Positions 1 through 7,731 are shown, counted from the stretch's first letter. The stretch is DNA of 64,000 bases from DASZBR01 sp035943935 (GCA_035943935.1 DASZBR010000020.1:1-64000); one strand, 5' to 3'. Program-made: numbers and translations. Notes: generated by a model not told the origin, from the letters alone.

Positions 1-1
1 A

Positions 2-109
2 ACAGAAATATTTAGTTACATTGAAGGGTTCTACAATCGACAGCGTAAACATTCTGCTTTAAATTACCGGTCGCCAAGAGAATATGAATTAGCTTATGCT
101 AATTTATGA
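2..109 (+). CDS. IS3-family transposase, C-terminal fragment (5' end outside window)
   Basis: The open frame entering the window ends at a TGA at 107-109. The 35 visible residues include YNRQRKHSALNYRSPREYE, the typical C-terminal end of IS3-family OrfB (DDE integrase) transposases. The catalytic residues lie upstream, so it cannot be said whether the element is intact. The insertion sequence marks the left border of an accessory stretch. Confidence 0.8.
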   Translation, partial: TEIFSYIEGFYNRQRKHSALNYRSPREYELAYANL

Positions 110-116
110 AAATGTG

Positions 117-141
117 TGTCCATTAATTCCATGGCAGATCA
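117..141. repeat. Probable right terminal inverted repeat of the IS3-family element
   Basis: Eight bases after the transposase stop lies a segment starting TGTCC and ending GGCAGATCA. This has the look of IS3-family right ends (tgtcc...ggcagttca type, terminal CA). The left end is outside the window, so the pairing cannot be checked. Confidence 0.45.
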
Positions 142-460
142 CCACGAAAAAATCCACTTCTTTGAAATCCTAAAACGTTTCTAAACTCTCTCATCTTATT
201 AGTCTCCATTATTAAAATAAAAATTGCGGCCATATCTCTAGAGACATATTTTTCTCTTAGAAAAAACATCCTCATACAAGAGGAGGCTAACCACAATTAC
301 CTTATATCCAGTAAGGTACGGCGCGTAGTTTATCAAAAAACCAATGAAAAATGTGGGTTTTTTTCAAAAGCGGCGTATAAACGGCCTAAAACAAGGGGTT
401 GAGAGGTGCTTTTGATCTCAGTCTACGTCTAATTCCTACGTATTCTTCGTGACTTTTTCG

Positions 461-513
461 TGACTGAGTCCGCATTCGTTAGCTGCAGTACGCCAAATTG
501 CAATGGTCTGGCG
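461..513. repeat. Left copy of imperfect ~53-bp direct repeat (partner 5455-5508)
   Basis: This segment and 5455-5508 share the string from TGACTG through CCGCATTCGTTAG to CAATGGTCTGGCG with a few mismatches and one indel, in the same orientation. Read on the minus strand both copies encode a related peptide (WRTA[A/S]NECG[L/F]SH), so the repeat may come from the end of a coding sequence. The pair encloses about 4.9 kb. Confidence 0.75.
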
Positions 514-558
514 AGTGCGTAGTTTCATAAAATACAACAACTTAGTTTAGTCTATGTC

Positions 559-594
559 GACTCTTAATCAATAGGTCGCTGGTTCGATCCCAGC
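559..594 (+). pseudogene. tRNA-Lys(CTT) 3'-half fragment, possible attachment-site remnant
   Basis: GACTCTTAATCAA matches the 3' part of a tRNA-Lys anticodon arm with anticodon CTT, and GGTCGCTGGTTCGATCCCAGC is the variable loop and T arm. The D arm and acceptor stem are missing, so this is not a functional tRNA. Integrases commonly target tRNA 3' halves. A second copy of part of this segment lies at 4649-4672. Confidence 0.7.
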
Positions 595-635
595 ATCCCG
601 AGCGCAGCGAGGGACCTCCAGTTCTTCGGGGTTTA

Positions 636-983
636 TTAAAGCAAGTCGCCGCCAATTAACGGTAGCAATCGATATAAAACTTCTTTGATAATTTGATCAT
701 CGACTTTTGCAATAAATTTAGCTTTTCGTCTTCGCCAATCAAGTGTTTGAATAAGACTTGCTGCTACAACGGAGGGTTTTTCAAGAGCGTCAAGGGGAAC
801 TTCAGTAATGTGACCTCTTATGCTAGTGCTGATGGGGGAGCAAATAAGCAACCCTGATTTTTTATTATAGTCTTTTGAGCTAAGTACTAATGCGGGACGA
901 TATTTTCCAATTTCTTTGCCTTTTTGGGGTTCAAAATCAAGCCAAAGTACATCATTACGATCAGGGACGTAAGTGGTTGACAT
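636..983 (-). CDS. mazF: MazF-type mRNA interferase toxin
   Basis: 115 residues, the usual MazF/PemK length. The N-terminus YVPDRNDVLWLDFEPQKGKE and the following YRPALVLS track E. coli MazF closely. Arg29 and a Thr at 53, in the positions of the MazF catalytic Arg and Thr, are present. The family cleaves mRNA at short sequences and arrests growth when its antitoxin decays. It follows mazE with a 3-bp gap on the same strand, so the pair is a type II toxin-antitoxin operon. It lies inside the repeat-bounded island. Confidence 0.93.
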   Translation of the reverse strand: MSTTYVPDRNDVLWLDFEPQKGKEIGKYRPALVLSSKDYNKKSGLLICSPISTSIRGHITEVPLDALEKPSVVAASLIQTLDWRRRKAKFIAKVDDQIIKEVLYRLLPLIGGDLL

Positions 984-986
984 GCT

Positions 987-1253
987 TTAGTATCCAGACT
1001 CTTTTTTGGATAATTTTGCAAGTGCATCTGCATGTGCTGTGTGCGGAGTTAAGCCTTTGAGTAATTGTGCTTCGCTAAAAGGCGATATTCTTGGTGATTT
1101 TGATTTTTTAGCAGGTTGAACAGTGATGCCATTTTCATTGACATCTATATTAACTAACATGTTGGCCTGAAAATGAGGTATATCTCGAAGCGAGCCAGAT
1201 AGGCGCAGTGCTAAGCTGTTTCCCCATTTTAAAATTTTTCCTTGAATGTGCAT
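987..1253 (-). CDS. mazE: MazE-type antitoxin (AbrB-fold)
   Basis: 88 residues. The first ~50 form a swapped-hairpin AbrB domain with the MazE signature KILKWGNSLALRLS, which binds the operator. The C-terminal tail, rich in polar residues, would wrap MazF. It is the first gene of the mazEF operon. Autoregulation is likely because the promoter 40-66 bp upstream contains a strong palindrome (1293-1311). Confidence 0.92.
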   Translation of the reverse strand: MHIQGKILKWGNSLALRLSGSLRDIPHFQANMLVNIDVNENGITVQPAKKSKSPRISPFSEAQLLKGLTPHTAHADALAKLSKKESGY

Positions 1254-1291
1254 ATCATTGCCTCGCCAACGTTAGTGACTCATACAAAGAA

Positions 1292-1319
1292 AGTATATAC
1301 TTTGTATATACAATGTCAA
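1292..1319 (-). promoter_or_regulatory. mazEF promoter with embedded palindromic operator
   Basis: On the minus strand TTGACA (1319-1314) is followed after 16 bases by TATACT (1297-1292), a near-consensus sigma-70 promoter. Within it lies GTATATAC-TTT-GTATATAC (1293-1311), two self-complementary octamers. The site is well placed for repression by the MazEF complex. Confidence 0.75.
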
Positions 1320-1348
1320 GCATAGGTGCAGTTACTTTCTATAGTACT

Positions 1349-1385
1349 CGTAGCCCGTATGAAGCTTTAGCGGAATACAGGGACG
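1349..1385. repeat. Imperfect palindromic element
   Basis: CCCGTAT (1354-1360) can pair with ATACAGGG (1375-1382) with one bulged base, and the flanks CGT/ACG extend the pairing. It resembles small dispersed palindromic repeats of Legionellales genomes, from memory and unverified. It sits between mazE and the next gene. Confidence 0.35.
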
Positions 1386-1476
1386 AAGAGCAGGCCTACA
1401 AGGCTTCACTGCGCCACCGCAGACCCCTGATTTATAAACTATAATGAAGGTATGAATCTTAAAAAGGAGAGGGGTT

Positions 1477-3636
1477 ATGCATGAAAGCTACTCACCATTT
1501 CTGCCACTTTCTGTTTTAGCCGCAGCGCCCTACAAAAATGAGGTCGGGGAAGAAATATACCTGCAGTATGTCGCTGCTTGCTTGTTAAAAGGAGGAGTTG
1601 CACTCCCGAGAGCAGAATTTGATCTCAACTATTCACTTGAATCCATCAGAACCCATACGAATGATGATCAGATACGAAAGACATTTCATCTTGAAATTCT
1701 CATGCAATATGCGTCGATTCAACAAGATCGTCTGTCGGATTATAAAAACTTTTTTGAAGATGCGCGCGTCAGTGATCCTAATTCGTCTGTTCACTTTTCA
1801 AATTTGGTGATGTTACTTGAGCATTCCATTCAAAGTGGAAGAAATAGTGACCACGAAGTGGTTCGCTATCTTTTAGAAAAGTTGAAACAACATAATCGCT
1901 TTGTTGATATTCTAGATTTAGCTGAAACGAGCGTTGTAATGATTGGGAACGAAAAAGTAGATGATTTTGAGCGAGCGCTCATCAAATTTCTTCTCTTATG
2001 CCATAGGCTTAATCTCAGCGATGAATATCAAGTCGTTATTCAAAATTGCATAGCGCATTATAAGGCGCCTGTAGATATAAAAGGTGAATTTGATCTCTTT
2101 GACCTCATATTCTTTTTAGTTTCAAAAAGCGCCGATTTATTTAGCTGGATAAAATGGAAAAAAGGCTACGGACTTGAGTTCAGTAGAGTACTTAAAAAAG
2201 CAGAAGAGAAAGGAATTTTAAACGCGGCACAATGTGCACAATTTAACGCACTTCTCCCAGCGTTGGATGTATCAAAAACAGAAGTTCATAATATTCGAGG
2301 ATGCTTCACTCAACCGAATCTCAAAGAAGCGGAAGAATTTTTCGATCAACTGAATTTTCAAAATAGCGATGCTGGTTATGAAATTCTTGATGAACAGAAC
2401 AAAAAAACGTCTGTAGCCTTCTCAGATTTTACATTTGACAAGCTTTATTTTGGCCCTCGTCTGGATAGGCCAATGTTACCCGCTAAAGTATTCTTAGGGC
2501 GAAGCTCAAGCGAAATAAATCAGTTTCTAGCACAAGGCGACCAAAATGCTTTCTTCTCATTCTTAACCGGTCAACCCTATGATGCCGTAGAACTCAAACA
2601 TACGTTAAGTAAGGCTGCGCCGGGAGCTGGCTTACCCGTAATCGTGGGGCTCATGTTAGGTGTCCCAAGAACAGCATCAGACTTCGCAGAATTAAAGCCA
2701 CCCGCGGTATTTCCGGACATGAGCAGAATTCCATTAGCGTTATATGTTGATTTTATTCATCATAATGGTGCAATTCCTCAAGCATTTTATGACTTTGTAG
2801 AGCTTTTCGATAAAGCTAACGCTCATGTTAAAGAACAGGAAAATGCAGAGGAAGATGCGGAGAGTGGAGAAGAACATCTGATTAACTATGATGCCTTTAT
2901 GGTTAAGAATATTTTTAAGCTGACGGGTTTGCATGAACTGCTCGGCGGTGACCTTTTATTTAAATTGATGATGTCTAAAATGGGTGCCTCTAATCTCGTC
3001 TTAGATCGGTTTTTGGATGGTCTCGGAGCGGTACCCGAGAGATATGCTTCCGTAATTAAAACACTTGCACCGATGATTAAGAAAAATGAATATGACATTT
3101 TTGGAAATATCATATTGCTTATCAGTCAAATAGAATTTTTTGCTGATGAACTTGAACAAAAAGGTAAAAAACCAGCCGTCGTCCCATGGGAAGAGTTGAC
3201 GCGTCCTCCTGTTAATCTCTCAAAAATCATGGAAGTACTTTCTGATGTACTGGTGACTCTTTATAAAGATTTACTCGATGTACCCAAAGACGTTAAGTTG
3301 GATTTATCAAAGCTTCTGAGTTCACCCCAGCTTATTCGGCGATTGATTACGGGAAGAGGGCATTTGGAAAGCAATGACTATCGCGCTGTATTTGATCGTC
3401 TTGTCATTCAAGATCTGACTAATAACAAAGTAGAAGATGAACTTATGCAACGACTTGCCGCACATAATCAAGCGATTGAAGACGAGCTTAACAGCAAAGG
3501 AATAAACGCTAAGCTCGCTTTACATTATCCAAAGCAAGTCGCATTTTCATTTGATAGAAATCCAGGCGCAACGGATATGACGCAATTATGCAATGCACTA
3601 TGGGCTTCGCTTTTAGAATTAGAGAAAAACATCTAG
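1477..3636 (+). CDS. Large protein of unknown function, N-terminal part ending at an in-frame TAG
   Basis: 719 residues from ATG at 1477, preceded by a good ribosome site (AAGGAG at 1463-1468) and a TATAAT at 1440-1445. I recognise no family. The sequence is mostly helical-looking and acidic, with an EEDAESGEE patch near residue 455, no signal peptide and no membrane segment. After the TAG at 3634-3636 the same frame stays open for a further 324 codons to 4611, with no ribosome site near any start there. I read 1477-4611 as one ~1044-codon gene broken by a single amber codon. It lies between the inner tRNA-derived repeats. An effector-like role is possible but unsupported. Confidence 0.6.
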   Translation: MHESYSPFLPLSVLAAAPYKNEVGEEIYLQYVAACLLKGGVALPRAEFDLNYSLESIRTHTNDDQIRKTFHLEILMQYASIQQDRLSDYKNFFEDARVSDPNSSVHFSNLVMLLEHSIQSGRNSDHEVVRYLLEKLKQHNRFVDILDLAETSVVMIGNEKVDDFERALIKFLLLCHRLNLSDEYQVVIQNCIAHYKAPVDIKGEFDLFDLIFFLVSKSADLFSWIKWKKGYGLEFSRVLKKAEEKGILNAAQCAQFNALLPALDVSKTEVHNIRGCFTQPNLKEAEEFFDQLNFQNSDAGYEILDEQNKKTSVAFSDFTFDKLYFGPRLDRPMLPAKVFLGRSSSEINQFLAQGDQNAFFSFLTGQPYDAVELKHTLSKAAPGAGLPVIVGLMLGVPRTASDFAELKPPAVFPDMSRIPLALYVDFIHHNGAIPQAFYDFVELFDKANAHVKEQENAEEDAESGEEHLINYDAFMVKNIFKLTGLHELLGGDLLFKLMMSKMGASNLVLDRFLDGLGAVPERYASVIKTLAPMIKKNEYDIFGNIILLISQIEFFADELEQKGKKPAVVPWEELTRPPVNLSKIMEVLSDVLVTLYKDLLDVPKDVKLDLSKLLSSPQLIRRLITGRGHLESNDYRAVFDRLVIQDLTNNKVEDELMQRLAAHNQAIEDELNSKGINAKLALHYPKQVAFSFDRNPGATDMTQLCNALWASLLELEKNI

Positions 3637-3663
3637 GCTGAAGAAAATAAAGAATTCGCTGAA

Positions 3664-4611
3664 TTGTCTGCTGTTCTTGCGCTTGCTTCACCGCTTGCAA
3701 AAATTCGTCATGAAATTGAAAAGGGTGGCATAAAACCCATAAAATTTCTGAGCGATAGTTTTAATACCCCATTTGAGAAACTCTTAAAGCAACTAACGGC
3801 TCTTCTGGAAAAAGTGAAAAAGGGGGGTATTGCAGAACATGGACAACATTTAAAAGATCATATTAGTGCGTTAAAGGCAGCAAAAGAAAAAATGTCTACT
3901 TCGGAAAAATCAACTCTCGCCAAGACAATACCTAAAAAATATTCTTTTCATGTTAAGCAGTGGGATAAGAGTGATATTCATACGTTTGAGTTGGGTGATT
4001 TTCTCGGTTGTTGTTTAGCAACAAATCGGAGTCAATTTCAGGCAATGGTTCAACGACGAATGGATGTTGGCATGTTGACGGATGTTGTCGTCGACGACGA
4101 ATTAAAGGAACCTATTTCTGGAAATTGGTTATTTTTTGCACGTGATAAAGATCATCCAGAGGATGTGTATGTGGTGGCTAATTTTTATGAAATTAGAGCA
4201 GGATATGGTGATAAGCCTGCATTACGCGATCGTATCATTCAAGAATTAACAGAATTTACTGCACAATATGCCAACGACATTGGCGCGAAAGGATATTTAA
4301 TTCGACCACTGACGTATGGCTTAATACCGGATAATACTTTTAGTGCTCAGTTGGGTTCAAAAAATATACAACTGGAAAAAATAGGGGGATTTTTTGATCC
4401 GCTAAACAGAGGGAACGTAAGCGAAAAAGATAAACAAAATCAGTATTACTTACTCGCGTTGGAATTAAAACAGTTTTATGATGCAACGGCTCCCGCTAAA
4501 CAGGAAGAAAAAAAATATAAGTCGGATTTTTTTAGTCCAGCGAGTGGACCAGTACCAACTGAGCTTGGGCCGGCACAGAAAGAAAATTTCAAGCAGCCCC
4601 GGTCCAAGTAA
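3664..4611 (+). CDS. C-terminal part of the same unknown protein, downstream of an amber codon
   Basis: The frame is in phase with the preceding gene and is open from 3637. The only starts are poor ones (TTG at 3664) without a Shine-Dalgarno, so independent translation is doubtful. A compact domain from about residue 95 to 250 contains FELGDFLGCCLATNRSQFQ and NWLFFARDKDHPEDVYVVANFYE, followed by a charged tail. I have a vague recollection of similar modules at the ends of large Legionellales proteins but cannot name the family. Treat it as part of a disrupted gene unless suppression or readthrough is shown. Confidence 0.5.
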   Translation: MSAVLALASPLAKIRHEIEKGGIKPIKFLSDSFNTPFEKLLKQLTALLEKVKKGGIAEHGQHLKDHISALKAAKEKMSTSEKSTLAKTIPKKYSFHVKQWDKSDIHTFELGDFLGCCLATNRSQFQAMVQRRMDVGMLTDVVVDDELKEPISGNWLFFARDKDHPEDVYVVANFYEIRAGYGDKPALRDRIIQELTEFTAQYANDIGAKGYLIRPLTYGLIPDNTFSAQLGSKNIQLEKIGGFFDPLNRGNVSEKDKQNQYYLLALELKQFYDATAPAKQEEKKYKSDFFSPASGPVPTELGPAQKENFKQPRSK

Positions 4612-4648
4612 CATTCGCTATTTTCCTGCAGGTTTTTTCTCTGGAGTT

Positions 4649-4672
4649 ACTCTTAATCAATAGGTCGCTGGT
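4649..4672. repeat. tRNA-Lys-derived 24-bp direct repeat (partner 560-583)
   Basis: Identical over 24 bases to 560-583, in the same orientation, covering the 3' anticodon arm and the start of the T arm of tRNA-Lys(CTT). The following bases diverge (GTGCG versus GTTCG). It marks the right inner border of the segment with mazEF and the split gene. Confidence 0.75.
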
Positions 4673-4702
4673 GCGCTCCTGGTGCGGGCTGCCAGGTTAG
4701 AT

Positions 4703-4731
4703 TTGAATGCTAGGCCACTTAGTGGTATACT
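4703..4731 (+). promoter_or_regulatory. Toxin-antitoxin promoter with operator palindrome
   Basis: TTGAAT (4703-4708), a 17-bp spacer and TATACT (4726-4731) make a strong sigma-70 promoter 19 bp before the toxin gene. The spacer carries a perfect 11-bp palindrome, CCACT-T-AGTGG (4715-4725), a plausible operator for the Xre antitoxin encoded downstream. Confidence 0.7.
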
Positions 4732-4749
4732 TTAATCATAAGGAATGTT

Positions 4750-5121
4750 ATGCGTATTTTTAAGAATAAATTGTTTTCTCGATGGGCAACGGAAGTAGAA
4801 ATTGAAGATTCCGATTTAGTGAAGGCGGTGCGTGAAATAGGTGAAGGTTTGTATGAGGCTAATTTAGGCGGGTTCGTCTATAAAAAACGCGTTCCGTTGT
4901 GTGGTCGAGGAAAGAGTGGCGGTGCACGAACAATTATTGCTTATAAACTGGATTCAAAAGCTATTTTTATTTATGGGTTTGCTAAAAATAAAATGGACAA
5001 TATTACAGTGAAAGAAAAGCATGCTCTAAAAGAATTAGCAAAAATTTATTTTAACTATGACCATAATCAAATTAATCATGCAGTAAAAGTAGGCGAACTA
5101 GTGGAGGTGAAGTATGAATAA
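4750..5121 (+). CDS. RelE-like toxin (PF06296 type) of a type II TA module
   Basis: 123 residues. The core motifs, FSRWA near the N-terminus, LGGFVYKKRVPLCGRGKSGGAR and FIYGFAKN, are the pattern of the RelE-like family PF06296, toxins that act on translating mRNA. The toxin comes first, overlapping the antitoxin start by 8 bp. This toxin-first order is usual for this family, as in HigBA. Start ATG at 4750 follows TAAGGA. Confidence 0.88.
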   Translation: MRIFKNKLFSRWATEVEIEDSDLVKAVREIGEGLYEANLGGFVYKKRVPLCGRGKSGGARTIIAYKLDSKAIFIYGFAKNKMDNITVKEKHALKELAKIYFNYDHNQINHAVKVGELVEVKYE

Positions 5122-5419
5122 ATCAATTTTTGATGTTGTGCATGAATCCGCAAAGGGTTTGCATGACGCTGGCTTAATGGATGTAAAAACAATGCACACA
5201 TTTGATGCGATGTGTTTGCCTCCTGTGCACAAGTTAAGTCCTAAGCAAATCAAGAGTATTCGTTTACGTGAAAAAGTTAGCCAATCCGTTTTCGCAGCAT
5301 TTTTGAATGCAAGTTACTCAACGATTAAAAAATGGGAAACGGGTGAAAAGCATCCTACGGGACCTGCACTTAAATTATTAAATTTAGTGGCTGAAAAAGG
5401 TTTGGCGATCGTTTCTTGA
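5114..5419 (+). CDS. Xre-family antitoxin (NadS/HigA-like)
   Basis: 101 residues. The C-terminal half has a helix-turn-helix: IRLREKVSQSVFAAFLNASYSTIKKWETGEKHPTG, typical of COG2944-type antitoxins. The N-terminal half probably contacts the toxin. It overlaps the toxin gene and is translationally coupled to it. It likely represses the promoter at 4703-4731 through the CCACTTAGTGG palindrome. Confidence 0.88.
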   Translation: MNKSIFDVVHESAKGLHDAGLMDVKTMHTFDAMCLPPVHKLSPKQIKSIRLREKVSQSVFAAFLNASYSTIKKWETGEKHPTGPALKLLNLVAEKGLAIVS

Positions 5420-5454
5420 GCGGAGATTCTGGATAACTCTTCATGGCTTTTGTA

Positions 5455-5508
5455 TGACTGAATCCGCATTCGTTAGACGCTGTACGCCAAAATTGCAATG
5501 GTCTGGCG
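5455..5508. repeat. Right copy of the imperfect ~53-bp direct repeat
   Basis: See 461-513. This copy lies just before the ABM-domain gene, and nothing in it looks like a promoter for that gene. Together the two copies bracket two TA modules, the split gene and the inner tRNA-derived repeats. Confidence 0.75.
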
Positions 5509-5549
5509 GGAAATATTTTATCCAGATAATTGAAGATAGGATCACGCTT

Positions 5550-5879
5550 ATGTCGAATCATGTTTTCGTTGTTTCAGAGTGGCTTCCCAAAGAAGGCAAA
5601 GACGATGCATTGTGGGAAGTATTAAAAGGCCTGATGGTTTTATCTCGAAAAGAAAGGGGTTGTGTAAGAGCGCATGCAACCCGGCAAATTTCACATCCCG
5701 GATCACCCAGTCAATCAAAATATACTATTGTGCTTCTTCAAGAATATATTGATATAAACGCTTTTGATATTCACTGTGCATCTGATTACGTAACAAATGC
5801 GTTTAGAAAATTTATTGAAAATAAAGACACGGCACTTGTTAAGGATTGGCAATGCAGGTTATTTAGTGAAGAGGAATAA
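5550..5879 (+). CDS. ABM-domain protein (antibiotic biosynthesis monooxygenase-like)
   Basis: 109 residues from ATG at 5550; GATAGGA lies upstream. Further upstream the frame runs into the repeat, so that extension is rejected. HVFVVSEWLPKEGKDDALWEVLKGL followed by RKERGCVRAHATRQ fits the ABM/YgiN ferredoxin-like fold, small dimeric enzymes that oxidise quinols or other aromatics. The substrate cannot be told. It lies immediately outside the right repeat. Confidence 0.72.
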   Translation: MSNHVFVVSEWLPKEGKDDALWEVLKGLMVLSRKERGCVRAHATRQISHPGSPSQSKYTIVLLQEYIDINAFDIHCASDYVTNAFRKFIENKDTALVKDWQCRLFSEEE

Positions 5880-5897
5880 ATGCTCGTATCCGGCTCG

Positions 5898-6572
5898 TTA
5901 AAAGAGAATGCAATTACAGCATTTTTTTTTAGATACGGTTGGTGGGTCCAGAAGAAACTCGGCTGTTTCTTTTAATTTTATTTGGGCAAGTGGGTAGTGT
6001 CGAGAATTTTCAGGAACTTTGTTGAAACATTCATGCGCTTTTTCATAAAGATGATTATTGCAATAATGTAAGCCACTGAAATAATAAATCATGGGGTCAT
6101 GGTGTTGAAAATCATAATTCGAGGGGCGTACTCCAGGAAGTAGCAGTGAAAATAATCGGTACGCTTCATTCAGCGCTTGAGGTTCGTCGTTTATTAAGCA
6201 TAACGCAAGATTGAAGATTGCCCATACGGATCCTCTTGTGTGAGCATGGGCAAAGATTTTCCGCGCGAATGATTTATCTTGATTGATGCCCTCAAGACCC
6301 TTGTAGACTTTTACGCCAAAATTATTGAGTGCTTCGGGGTGTACTCTATCCTCTGTTTTTGCGAAGAGTGTGTCGGCGGTGAGAGTCTTTCGTTTGAAGT
6401 CACGCGTGAGGGCCACGAGTTGCATTTTTTCTCTGCCAGCGAAGTATTTGGCTATTCTTTCAGCTTCTTTATCGTACATTCGTTTTTTTGCCTTCTCGTC
6501 GAGGTGCGGTTTTTCGATAAAATAGATTATTTTAAACTGTACTTCAATAGGCTGCTTGTCTACACCGCACAA
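5898..6572 (-). CDS. Helical-repeat (TPR/Sel1-like) protein ending in a CaaX-like box
   Basis: 224 residues with TPR/Sel1-like helix pairs from about residue 80 to 205 (NNFGVKVYKG, WAIFNLALCL, IYYFSGLHYCNNHLYEKAHECF). The C-terminus is KKKCCNCILF: a basic run, three cysteines and a terminal C-I-L-F that fits the eukaryotic prenylation motif CaaX (Phe in the last position favours geranylgeranylation). Legionella effectors such as AnkB are known to be prenylated by the host. The lysines are coded by nine consecutive A bases, so slippage would remove the tail. The gene overlaps the end of the upstream exporter gene by 29 bp. Its secretion is an inference. Confidence 0.6.
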   Translation of the reverse strand: MCGVDKQPIEVQFKIIYFIEKPHLDEKAKKRMYDKEAERIAKYFAGREKMQLVALTRDFKRKTLTADTLFAKTEDRVHPEALNNFGVKVYKGLEGINQDKSFARKIFAHAHTRGSVWAIFNLALCLINDEPQALNEAYRLFSLLLPGVRPSNYDFQHHDPMIYYFSGLHYCNNHLYEKAHECFNKVPENSRHYPLAQIKLKETAEFLLDPPTVSKKKCCNCILF

Positions 6573-7731
6573 ACTGCATGCCGATACACAGCGTCACTAA
6601 TACCACGAAAGTGAGTGCCAAGGGCAATTGCGTACCAGATTTCAATAACGCACCCAGCGCGGATCCCAGTCCGGCAATGGAGAAAGCCACTGCACCAAAC
6701 AATGAATTGGCGCTACCCGTCATGGTAGGGAAGAGCGAGATGGCTTGTGAAACATAGGTGGGAAACAAAAATCCTGCGCACCAGGCTAATAAGAAAACAG
6801 GCAGGGCTATAATAAATAAATTCATGGGGTGCGCTATTGCCGCGAATACCATGCTTAATGAAATAATTAACATAGCACTCAATGAGAATTTGATTTTTTG
6901 ATCTTGCGGCGCTGCAATCAAAAATCGATTTGTCATGGTTCCTAAAAACCACGCAAGGCCAATCAACAATGCAATATGCCCAAATTGTATCGCAGAATAA
7001 TGCAATACCGTCTGGATTAAAAACGGTCCGACGGTTGAGAATAATATCAATATAGAATACAACAAACCGTTCATGATGACGTTGCGTATATACATGCGAT
7101 TCGACAGAATGGTGAGATTACGCTGAAAGATATCACCTAAATGAAAGCGATGGCGATGCGTACTGGTTTCAGGCAGAAAGAATAATATCAACAGAAATCC
7201 TACGGCACTGTAGGAACCTAAAAAATAGAAATTCGCTTTCCAGCCGAAATAATGCTGTAAATAACCGCCAATGGCAGGCGCGATAATCGGACCAATTGAC
7301 CAGGCCATTACCATATAGGTCATCATCTTGTGATAGTCATCGCCTTCAAATAAATCCGGTATCACAGATCGCATGGGCGCGACCATTGCACCTAATGCTG
7401 CACCCTGTATAAATCGCAAAAATAATAATTGATAAATAGTGTTGGAGGCGGGAATAAAAAAAGTCGCGATTAAAAAAATAACCATGCTGATTAGAAACGG
7501 CTTTTTGCGTCCAAAGCTATCGGAAAAGCTCCCAGCAAATAACTGAATCATCCCCAAGCCAATCATGTACGTGGTAATGCTCAGCTGAACCAATGACTTG
7601 CTGACATGGAAGTATTGGCCGACGGCAGGAAGCGACGGGACATAAATATCTATGCTAAGTCCTGATAAAGGCACGATCAACATGGCCATGAAGGCGAAAA
7701 AGACTTTGGCAAAGTGGCTGTGAGAGACCAT
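6544..7731 (-). CDS. MFS exporter, Bcr/CflA family
   Basis: 395 residues with about 12 hydrophobic segments. The N-terminus LSIDIYVPSLPAVGQYF, motif A SFSDSFGRKKPF and RFIQGAALGAMVAPMRSVIPDLF are characteristic of Bcr/CflA drug:proton antiporters of the inner membrane. It is transcribed divergently from the Xre-cupin regulator gene, with operator-like repeats between, so that regulator probably controls it. A second exporter of the same family lies at 9080-10294. Confidence 0.9.
   Translation of the reverse strand: MVSHSHFAKVFFAFMAMLIVPLSGLSIDIYVPSLPAVGQYFHVSKSLVQLSITTYMIGLGMIQLFAGSFSDSFGRKKPFLISMVIFLIATFFIPASNTIYQLLFLRFIQGAALGAMVAPMRSVIPDLFEGDDYHKMMTYMVMAWSIGPIIAPAIGGYLQHYFGWKANFYFLGSYSAVGFLLILFFLPETSTHRHRFHLGDIFQRNLTILSNRMYIRNVIMNGLLYSILILFSTVGPFLIQTVLHYSAIQFGHIALLIGLAWFLGTMTNRFLIAAPQDQKIKFSLSAMLIISLSMVFAAIAHPMNLFIIALPVFLLAWCAGFLFPTYVSQAISLFPTMTGSANSLFGAVAFSIAGLGSALGALLKSGTQLPLALTFVVLVTLCIGMQFVRCRQAAY

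Larger units (their letters stand above)
110..635. other. Non-coding stretch between IS remnant and mazF
   Basis: No convincing gene is seen. It holds a perfect 7-bp hairpin (TACCTTA at 298-304 with TAAGGTA at 312-318), a possible A/T-rich terminator hairpin (AAAAAACC at 335-342 with GGTTTTTT at 356-363), the left copy of a ~53-bp repeat (461-513) and a tRNA-Lys fragment (559-594). The makeup suggests junction debris from mobile DNA. Confidence 0.6.

Noticed and set aside
559..594. Functional tRNA-Lys gene
   Set aside because: Only the 3' anticodon arm, variable loop and T arm are present; no D arm or matching acceptor stem.
1208..1444. 78-codon plus-strand frame between mazE and the large gene
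   Set aside because: It overlaps mazE and the mazEF promoter, has no ribosome site and resembles no protein.
1477..4611. Pyrrolysine or selenocysteine recoding at the internal TAG
   Set aside because: TAG is not a selenocysteine codon, and no pyl genes or recoding hairpin are visible; a nonsense mutation is simpler.
5454..5549. Upstream extension of the ABM-domain protein
   Set aside because: The extension is made of the island repeat and would add residues absent from the family; ATG 5550 has a better ribosome site.
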